5,342 nucleotides of DNA, taken from assembly GCA_913062665.1 (NCBI GenBank), contig CAJXVY010000040.1, forward strand, positions 1 to 5,342, written 5' to 3'. Source of the stretch: an uncultured Micrococcales bacterium (lineage in GTDB: Bacteria > Actinomycetota > Actinomycetes > Actinomycetales > Microbacteriaceae). The notes below the pieces were generated by a model. The model made no database searches. It was given only the letters and a program-made list of their open reading frames with translations, and was not told where the DNA came from. Both the position numbers and the translations under genes were made by a program. Positions within the stretch are counted from its first letter, which is position 1. Each line of letters starts with the position of its first letter. Positions 1 to 3,905 of this stretch are shown piece after piece.

Positions 1-719
1 TTTTCTTCATTGATCGGACCGAATCTCAAAATGTGGAAGCGGTCTGTGAAGATTGGGGCAAGTTTCACCTTGTCCCCAGGCTGTGGTGCGTGATAGAAGT
101 TTCCGTTACCCGCATAAATTCCGTTGTGTGAGTAGTCGTTGAAAACAACTATGTCTCCAGGTACTGCCTCCTCCATTGGAATCTTTTCAGCAAAAGGAAG
201 TCTTGATTGTTGGTAGACACTGTGAGGCATTTCGATTCCAAACTGGGCGTAAACGAACATCACATATCCAGAGCAGTCGATGCCGGCAGGAGTCTGTCCT
301 CCAAGGACGTAAGGCGTTCCAACAAGCTCGGCGGCAGCTTTCATAATGTTTGCACTGGTTAGCTGATCAAAGCGAGGACTTGCCAAATAATCCGTGTAAC
401 GAGGACCGGTGTATCGGAAGTTGCTGGTGCTGGTTAGTTGATTTACCGAATCATCGGTTGAGGAAAATGAGCCACGGTCAAAAGTGACTCCCGCTTCCGC
501 CTGAACACTTAGTTGCTGAGACTGGCTATCAGCCTGTTCAGCATTCGTTAGACCCGTCCTCGCGGTGTAGGCGGGGTTGTAACCGAAAGAAGGGAGAGAG
601 AAGGTCGCGAGCAGTCCGGTTGCCGCGAACATAGTCAGCATCTTTGTTGCTGGCTTAAGTTCTCTATTTTTCTTTCTGGCGGCCTCGCGAGCCTGCCGGC
701 GGGTCATTGGCTTTGTCAA
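1..719 (-). CDS. NlpC/P60-family peptidoglycan hydrolase, exported or membrane-anchored (3' end cut by window edge)
   Basis: My own reading of the minus strand gives an open frame of 239 codons running off the left edge. NlpC/P60 enzymes are cysteine peptidases that cut peptide stems of peptidoglycan outside the membrane. The N-terminus is strongly basic (residues 3-26, with TRRQAREAARKK). A hydrophobic stretch follows at about 27-45, fitting a signal peptide or a signal anchor. Next comes a Ser/Gln/Thr-rich linker (about 55-120), and the catalytic domain starts near 123. Visible catalytic motifs are DCSGY with Cys149, SHNGIYAG with His198, and FYHAP with His210, so the triad looks complete. 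PGDIVVF (187-193) is the usual strand before the catalytic His. The frame ends in HILRFGPINEE, which should be near the natural C-terminus, so probably little is missing. The TTG start at 719 is preferred because AGAGGA lies 5 nt upstream. An ATG at 707 (giving MTRRQARE) is the alternative, but its Shine-Dalgarno spacing would be 17 nt. Family call is firm; exact bond specificity is unknown. Confidence 0.9.
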   Translation of the reverse strand, partial: MTKPMTRRQAREAARKKNRELKPATKMLTMFAATGLLATFSLPSFGYNPAYTARTGLTNAEQADSQSQQLSVQAEAGVTFDRGSFSSTDDSVNQLTSTSNFRYTGPRYTDYLASPRFDQLTSANIMKAAAELVGTPYVLGGQTPAGIDCSGYVMFVYAQFGIEMPHSVYQQSRLPFAEKIPMEEAVPGDIVVFNDYSHNGIYAGNGNFYHAPQPGDKVKLAPIFTDRFHILRFGPINEE

Positions 720-724
720 AAAAG

Positions 725-730
725 TCCTCT
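725..730 (-). promoter_or_regulatory. Ribosome binding site of the NlpC/P60 gene
   Basis: AGAGGA on the minus strand sits 5 nt before the TTG at 719 and 17 nt before the ATG at 707. This is the main argument for the TTG start. Confidence 0.55.
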
Positions 731-748
731 CAACAAAAAGCTCGTTAA

Positions 749-778
749 AGTCTATTTGTTTCGTCCGCTAATTCTAAA
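749..778 (-). promoter_or_regulatory. Putative promoter of the NlpC/P60 gene
   Basis: The minus strand carries TAGACT (754-749), which fits the actinobacterial -10 pattern TANNNT. TTTAGA (778-773) lies 18 nt upstream and matches 4 of 6 bases of TTGACA. It overlaps the last codons of ideR. A start near 742 would give a leader of roughly 20-25 nt containing the AGAGGA site. The 54-bp gap after ideR would also allow read-through from that gene. Prediction by eye only. Confidence 0.35.
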
Positions 779-1451
779 CCGTTGTTGAAAGAAAAATATG
801 CCTTGAAATGTCAGATTCAACAAGTAAACCTTCATCCTGACCTTTAGCGATCAAGAACTTATCCACTCCTTGGTCTTCCAATCTGACCTCAGACCCTGGC
901 AATAGACCGAGTTCATCCAGCTGAGTGAGAAGCTCTTTATCCACCTGCAAAGGCTCTCCAATTTGACTAAGTAGGTATTCGCCATCGGCCAATTCACTGG
1001 CGGGTGTTCCGAGATTCACCTGGTTCGACTGAAGCCCTAATTCGGCAAGTCCTGGAATCGCCAATCCATAAGGAGATGAATCCAAAGTTGAAACTAATCC
1101 AGCTATCTTTCGCTCGACTTCTTCACTCATGACGTGTTCCCAGCGGCAGGCCTCGTCGTGGGCGTCTTGCCAATCCAATCCAATGATGTCAACCAGCAGC
1201 CTCTCCGCCAGACGGTGTTTTCTCATAACCCCAACAGCTCTCTCTCGACCGTAGTCGGTAAAGCTCAGGGTTTTATCGTCTTCCAGGGTTACCAGTCCAT
1301 CCCGCTCCATTCGAGCTACGGTCTGGGACACAGTTGGGCCACTCTGACCGAGGCGCTCCCCAATTCGGGCGCGCATAGGCTGCAGCCCCTCTTCCTCCAA
1401 TTCGAGGATGGACTTTAGATACATTTCAGTGGTGTCGATTAGCTCACTCAC
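774..1451 (-). CDS. ideR: Iron-dependent transcriptional repressor, DtxR/IdeR family
   Basis: This 225-residue protein is a metal-activated DNA-binding repressor. With Fe2+ bound, the dimer binds iron boxes and controls iron uptake and storage genes. Family members are about 226-230 residues, so it is full length. The winged helix-turn-helix covers about 1-73, with recognition segment SGPTVSQTVARMERDGL (37-53). The dimerisation domain is about 74-140, and a C-terminal SH3-like domain about 150-225. All classical ligands are present at DtxR numbering: Met10, Cys102, Glu105 and His106 (primary site), and His79, Glu83 and His98 (ancillary site). Glu166 and Gln169 (EPLQ) match the SH3-domain ligands. 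Met10 with Cys102 argues for iron-type DtxR/IdeR over the manganese-type MntR. The start is GTG at 1451. An in-frame TGA (1457-1455) two codons upstream excludes any longer form, and the residue numbering fits the family exactly. A GAGG lies only 1 nt from the GTG, too close for a normal Shine-Dalgarno, so the mRNA may be leaderless. It diverges from serC across 36 bp. No iron-box palindrome was recognised nearby. Confidence 0.93.
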   Translation of the reverse strand: MSELIDTTEMYLKSILELEEEGLQPMRARIGERLGQSGPTVSQTVARMERDGLVTLEDDKTLSFTDYGRERAVGVMRKHRLAERLLVDIIGLDWQDAHDEACRWEHVMSEEVERKIAGLVSTLDSSPYGLAIPGLAELGLQSNQVNLGTPASELADGEYLLSQIGEPLQVDKELLTQLDELGLLPGSEVRLEDQGVDKFLIAKGQDEGLLVESDISRHIFLSTTV

Positions 1452-1457
1452 ACCTCA

Positions 1458-1463
1458 ACAATA
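1458..1463 (-). promoter_or_regulatory. Putative -10 element for a leaderless ideR transcript
   Basis: TATTGT on the minus strand fits TANNNT and ends 6 nt before the GTG start at 1451, the spacing expected if transcription begins at the start codon itself. No recognisable -35 lies 16-18 nt upstream (the 17-nt position reads AACCAA). The absence of a usable ribosome site for ideR supports the leaderless reading. Confidence 0.4.
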
Positions 1464-1474
1464 GTTGGAAGAAC

Positions 1475-1480
1475 TAGACT
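1475..1480 (+). promoter_or_regulatory. Putative -10 element for a leaderless serC transcript
   Basis: TAGACT fits TANNNT and ends 7 nt before the serC ATG at 1488, so transcription could start at or next to the A of the ATG. No -35-like sequence stands out. The only purine-rich candidate ribosome site, GGAAGAA (1467-1473), is 14 nt from the ATG, which is poor spacing. This element and the ideR -10 on the other strand are separated by only 11 bp. Confidence 0.4.
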
Positions 1481-1487
1481 TTGGTTC

Positions 1488-2588
1488 ATGCCTGAGATAA
1501 CCATTCCCGAGAACCTGAAGCCCGCCGATGGAAGATTTGGTGCTGGGCCCGCAAAGATTCGCAAAGCTCAAATGGATGCCTTCTTGACCGAGGGAAGCAA
1601 GATCATGGGAACCAGTCACCGACAGGCGCCTGTCAAGAACACGGTGAAGCGAGTTCAACAGGGACTGGAAAAACTTCTTCGCCTGCCTGATGGCTATGAA
1701 ATCATCCTCGGCAATGGAGGGTCGACCGCTTTTTGGGATGCGGCAGCTTTCTCGTTAGCCGAAAACAAAGCTCAGGCTTTGGTGCATGGTGAATTTGGTG
1801 GAAAGTTTGCTAAAGCTTTAGAAACCCCTTGGCTAGAAGCGCCAAAGGTTATCAACGCCGAGCCTGGCTCTAGGGGCGATTTTGAACCGGCGGATGAGTT
1901 TGATTTGTATGTCTACCCTCACAACGAAACTTCCACTGGAGTTGTCACGCCGGTGCACAGGGTTGGAAACGGCCTGATGCTGACTGACGCAACCAGTGCC
2001 GCTGGCGGTATTGATTTTGATATCAACGACACTGACGCCTACTATTTCGCTCCTCAGAAAAACCTCGGAAGCGACGGGGGCATTTGGTTTGCAGCTGTCT
2101 CTCCGAGCGCAATCGAGCGGATCGAGAAACTTGCAGGATCAAGATACATTCCCGCTTTTCTGGACTTGAAAACTGCTCTGGACAATTCAAGACTCAACCA
2201 AACACTGAACACCCCAGCGGTAGCAACGCTGTTTTTGCTTGCCGAGCAACTGGATTGGATGAATGAAAATGGCGGACTTAGCTGGTCAAGCTCCAGAACC
2301 AAGCAGAGCTCCGACTTGCTGTATACCTGGGCCGAGAAAAATAGCTTCAGCACTCCATTTGTAAATAACCCCGAGCACCGTTCTCAGGTGGTAGTAACAA
2401 TTGACTTTGATGACTCAATTGACGCGGCAGTGATTGCTAAAACCATGCGAGAAAATGGAATTGTCGATATCGAGCCATACAGAAAACTTGGAAGAAACCA
2501 GTTGCGAGTTGCCACCTTCGTCAATACTGACCCAGCTGAGGTTGAGGCGCTCATTCAGTGCCTGGATTATGTAATCGAGAGACTCTGA
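1488..2588 (+). CDS. serC: Phosphoserine aminotransferase (class V, PLP-dependent)
   Basis: SerC transfers the amino group of glutamate to 3-phosphohydroxypyruvate, giving 3-phosphoserine, the second step of serine synthesis. In many bacteria it also serves pyridoxal-phosphate synthesis. The 366-residue protein is close in length and sequence to the actinobacterial form as I remember it from mycobacteria. Landmarks are DGRFGAGPAK near the N-terminus (14-23, substrate region), GTSHRQAPVKN (41-51), GNGGSTAFWD (75-84, cofactor phosphate region), HNETSTG (145-151), TDATS (166-170) with Asp167 expected to contact the pyridine nitrogen, and FAPQKN (187-192) with Lys191 as the Schiff-base lysine. 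NTPA (241-244) and the C-terminal EPYRKLGRNQLRVA (329-342) are also typical. No in-frame start codon lies between ATG 1488 and ideR. It is probably the first gene of a short operon with the DUF2530 gene, whose start codon shares one base with its stop. The protein is cytosolic and probably a homodimer, as in the family. Confidence 0.97.
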   Translation: MPEITIPENLKPADGRFGAGPAKIRKAQMDAFLTEGSKIMGTSHRQAPVKNTVKRVQQGLEKLLRLPDGYEIILGNGGSTAFWDAAAFSLAENKAQALVHGEFGGKFAKALETPWLEAPKVINAEPGSRGDFEPADEFDLYVYPHNETSTGVVTPVHRVGNGLMLTDATSAAGGIDFDINDTDAYYFAPQKNLGSDGGIWFAAVSPSAIERIEKLAGSRYIPAFLDLKTALDNSRLNQTLNTPAVATLFLLAEQLDWMNENGGLSWSSSRTKQSSDLLYTWAEKNSFSTPFVNNPEHRSQVVVTIDFDDSIDAAVIAKTMRENGIVDIEPYRKLGRNQLRVATFVNTDPAEVEALIQCLDYVIERL

Positions 2589-2824
2589 TGGCTAGATTCT
2601 TTGTTCCCCACCACAAGCGCAAGCCGGATCCTGAGCCTGTAAAGACAAACCCTCAGGGGGTACTACTTCTTGGTACCCTTGTCTGGCTTTTTGTCCTTGT
2701 TATCATCATCAGTTTTCTTGACACGCTTGGTGCGCGTGGTTTTGGTTGGTGGCTTTACACCGCCATCGTCGGAGTCGGCCTTGGCATCTTTGGATTTCTC
2801 TACGTTCGCATCCGCAGGCTCTAG
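2588..2824 (+). CDS. Small two-helix membrane protein, DUF2530 family
   Basis: The frame encodes 78 residues beginning MARFFVPHHKRKPDPEPVK. A basic and Pro-rich N-terminal segment (1-22) is followed by hydrophobic stretches at about 24-44 and 53-73, then a short basic end (RIRRL). A cytoplasmic N-terminus and C-terminus are expected from the positive-inside rule. I recognise it as DUF2530, a small actinobacterial membrane family of unknown function, from its NPQG-hydrophobic layout; this is from memory. The start is chosen because the serC stop and this ATG overlap as TGATG (shared A), implying translational coupling and co-transcription with serC. I see no separate ribosome site beyond the end of serC. 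Codons 26 to the stop are read antisense to the last 54 codons of the DUF3027 gene. A longer in-frame form starting at 2558 would extend into serC and is unlikely. Confidence 0.8.
   Translation: MARFFVPHHKRKPDPEPVKTNPQGVLLLGTLVWLFVLVIIISFLDTLGARGFGWWLYTAIVGVGLGIFGFLYVRIRRL
2663..2824. other. 162-bp convergent, codon-aligned antisense overlap of two genes
   Basis: The 3' ends of the DUF2530 gene (plus) and the DUF3027 gene (minus) share 162 bp. Codon boundaries coincide on both strands: the DUF3027 TAG stop (2665-2663) faces the CTA codon of Leu26, and the DUF2530 TAG stop (2822-2824) faces the CTA codon of Leu134. Second codon positions pair with each other, so T-centred hydrophobic codons face A-centred polar codons. 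No intergenic space remains for a dedicated terminator of either gene. Confidence 0.8.
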
Positions 2825-3223
2825 TTCGGGAAGGTCAATCTCCACCGGTTCGTCCATTTTGTTTTCATCGACATCAACCCAGGACTGATCGCCCTCCGGC
2901 TCAACTTCGTTTTTCATTGACTCACGCTGCTCTTTGCGAGCCTTTCGATACTCAGCCAGACGCTCCGCCCAGGGAACCCAGGGGGGTGCGACTAAAGAGC
3001 CTTCGGTTGCCAGCAGGTTTATTTCACTTACCGTTGGTTGTGCTTTGGGGGTTGGTTTCGAAATTGTCACCTGCCAGAACCAGTCTGTGTAGCCAGGCAT
3101 CAGGCACTCAAATTTGATCTCTAATCCCTTGGTGATCTTCTCGCTAGAAACCAGCTTTCCAAAGCTGCTCTCCTCCAGAACTTCGCTGAGAGTCTGGGTT
3201 GCAAGTTCTTCCTCAGTCAACAT
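2663..3223 (-). CDS. DUF3027-family protein with long charged, probably disordered tail
   Basis: The frame encodes 186 residues. The N-terminal half (about 1-100) shows the pattern I associate with DUF3027, an actinobacterial family of unknown function: PGYTDWFWQVTISKP (43-57), a TVSEINLLATEGSLVAP stretch (64-80) and PWVPWAERL (81-89). The rest (about 90-186) is low complexity and highly charged. Of the last 53 residues, 14 are Lys and 10 are Asp, with almost no hydrophobic residues, so disorder is expected. No signal peptide or membrane segment is visible. The ATG at 3223 lies inside the last codons of the cold-shock gene (11-bp overlap), and no good ribosome site precedes it. Translation is therefore probably coupled to that gene, which hints at a shared process such as RNA binding, though this is inference. 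The tail is encoded opposite the membrane helices of the DUF2530 gene. The family assignment is from memory of the motifs; the function is unknown. Confidence 0.78.
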   Translation of the reverse strand: MLTEEELATQTLSEVLEESSFGKLVSSEKITKGLEIKFECLMPGYTDWFWQVTISKPTPKAQPTVSEINLLATEGSLVAPPWVPWAERLAEYRKARKEQRESMKNEVEPEGDQSWVDVDENKMDEPVEIDLPELEPADANVEKSKDAKADSDDGGVKPPTKTTRTKRVKKTDDDNKDKKPDKGTKK

Positions 3224-3596
3224 CTAGCTCATCAGCAACCTTACGCAAAAGTGCCGCAACCTTCTTGCCGTGGTTGTTCTCTGGGTAGCGCCCTCTTTGA
3301 AAATCACTACCAAGCTGGTCCAGGAAGCCAATGATGTCCTCGACAATTACCGCCATGTCCTCAGCTGGCTTCCTATTGGCCTGAGTGATCTTTGGGGTTT
3401 CTAAAATTCGAACGCTCAGGGCCTGCACACCCTTCCTGCCATCAACAATAGAAAACTCAACCCTGGAGCCAGGACGGACCGAACTCGTCCCGTCTGGAAG
3501 GGCACTGGCGTGCAGGAAAACCTCATTGCCCTCATCGCTTGCGATGAAGCCAAATCCCTTCTCGTCATCAAAAAACTTAACGCGACCTGTTGGCAT
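3213..3596 (-). CDS. Cold-shock-domain protein with C-terminal extension
   Basis: This 127-residue protein has a standard cold-shock domain at about 1-66: MPTGRVKFF at the start, RNP1-like KGFGFI (13-18) and RNP2-like VFLHASAL (26-33). The domain folds as an OB barrel that binds single-stranded RNA or DNA, and members act as nucleic-acid chaperones in the cytosol. Plain CspA proteins are about 65-70 residues. Here a second half (about 67-127) follows, predicted helical, with segments around VIVEDIIGFLDQLG (83-96) and KKVAALLRKVADELDVD (111-127). I recall a similar extension in the actinobacterial CspB-like group. The start is placed at ATG 3596 because it yields the canonical N-terminus and has a purine-rich AAGAAAGAGAAA just upstream. 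The longer in-frame ATG at 3647 would add 17 unrelated residues and swallow the likely promoter. The stop overlaps the DUF3027 start by 11 bp, making a two-gene operon. Confidence 0.92.
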   Translation of the reverse strand: MPTGRVKFFDDEKGFGFIASDEGNEVFLHASALPDGTSSVRPGSRVEFSIVDGRKGVQALSVRILETPKITQANRKPAEDMAVIVEDIIGFLDQLGSDFQRGRYPENNHGKKVAALLRKVADELDVD

Positions 3597-3601
3597 ATTT
3601 T

Positions 3602-3608
3602 CTCTTTC
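3602..3608 (-). promoter_or_regulatory. Ribosome binding site of the cold-shock gene
   Basis: GAAAGAG on the minus strand ends 5 nt before ATG 3596 within a purine-only run. It supports that start over the upstream ATG at 3647. Confidence 0.5.
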
Positions 3609-3622
3609 TTGAGTCGGCAGAT

Positions 3623-3652
3623 AGTTTAACCCGCAAACAGGTTTCATTTCAG
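3623..3652 (-). promoter_or_regulatory. Putative promoter of the cold-shock/DUF3027 operon
   Basis: On the minus strand, TAAACT (3628-3623) fits the TANNNT -10 pattern and CTGAAA (3652-3647) matches 4 of 6 bases of TTGACA at 18-nt spacing. Transcription from about 3616 would give a leader of roughly 20 nt with the GAAAGAG site. This is far shorter than the long structured leader of E. coli cspA, so that type of cold-induced leader switch is not expected here. It shares the 72-bp divergent gap with the promoter of the plus-strand gene. Confidence 0.4.
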
Positions 3653-3656
3653 GAAG

Positions 3657-3662
3657 TATTCT
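3657..3662 (+). promoter_or_regulatory. Putative -10 element for a leaderless 78-aa membrane protein transcript
   Basis: TATTCT fits TANNNT and ends 6 nt before ATG 3669, the leaderless spacing. A competing reading is AGGAAG (3651-3656) as a ribosome site, but it is 12 nt from the ATG, longer than usual. No clear -35 was found. Confidence 0.35.
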
Positions 3663-3668
3663 TTAACG

Positions 3669-3905
3669 ATGGCTTCTTTTAACAGCTCTCGACTCGAGAA
3701 TTTTTTAGCGTATGGTGCAATTGGTGTCACCGCAGTTAGTTTGCTCGCAATGGTGACCACGCTTTTGATGGAACTTGGCGGAACCACCGAACGCCCGGTG
3801 ATCCTTGCTCAAATACCGCTAATCGGACTCCCTGTTGGTTTCATGATGATTCTGGCCATGATCATCATCAGCTTTATAAGAAGAAGTAAAGAAAACCGTG
3901 ACTGA
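3669..3905 (+). CDS. Small two-helix membrane protein of unknown function
   Basis: The frame encodes 78 residues. Two hydrophobic segments at about 13-35 and 46-70 are joined by a short polar loop (GGTTERP, 37-43), and the protein ends in a basic RRSKENRD tail. The positive tail suggests a cytoplasmic C-terminus, so a hairpin topology with both ends inside is expected. I do not recognise the family and see no catalytic or metal-binding motif. It is likely real because the start fits a promoter or ribosome-site signal and the frame fills the space between the divergent gap and the next gene. Its last 8 bp overlap the GTG start of the helicase-associated gene, implying co-transcription and coupled translation. 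That does not by itself imply a shared function. Confidence 0.7.
   Translation: MASFNSSRLENFLAYGAIGVTAVSLLAMVTTLLMELGGTTERPVILAQIPLIGLPVGFMMILAMIIISFIRRSKENRD

Noticed and set aside
714..719. Perfect TTGACA on the minus strand
   Set aside because: It overlaps the TTG start of the NlpC/P60 gene, and no -10-like hexamer lies 16-18 nt downstream (the 17-nt position reads GCAGGC).
1134..1418. Plus-strand open frame of 94 codons
   Set aside because: It lies entirely opposite ideR, whose protein matches its family at every metal ligand; the plus-strand peptide has no recognisable features.
1441..1500. IdeR/DtxR iron box for autoregulation in the ideR-serC gap
   Set aside because: No 19-bp palindrome resembling TTAGGTTAGGCTAACCTAA is visible here or in the other two gaps.
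2054..2353. Minus-strand open frame of 99 codons inside serC
   Set aside because: Shadow of the well-supported serC frame, with no supporting start signals.
2630..2678. Inverted repeats CCTGAG/CTCAGG and GGGTAC/GTACCC around the DUF3027 stop
   Set aside because: Stems of only about six pairs with loops of 16 and 9 nt, inside the DUF2530 coding region, and without a directly following T run for either strand; not a convincing terminator.
2746..3117. Plus-strand open frame of 123 codons
   Set aside because: Runs opposite the DUF3027 core and gives a Pro/Arg/His-rich peptide typical of a shadow frame; it also overlaps the DUF2530 gene in another frame.
3597..3647. N-terminal extension of the cold-shock gene from ATG 3647
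   Set aside because: Cold-shock proteins start at the M-x-x-G-x-VKFF motif; the extension would overlap the predicted promoter and ribosome site.
2702..3871. Repeated 11-mer ATCATCATCAG at 2702-2712 and 3861-3871
   Set aside because: Both copies encode Ile-Ile-Ser runs in membrane helices; shared codon use explains it better than a functional repeat.
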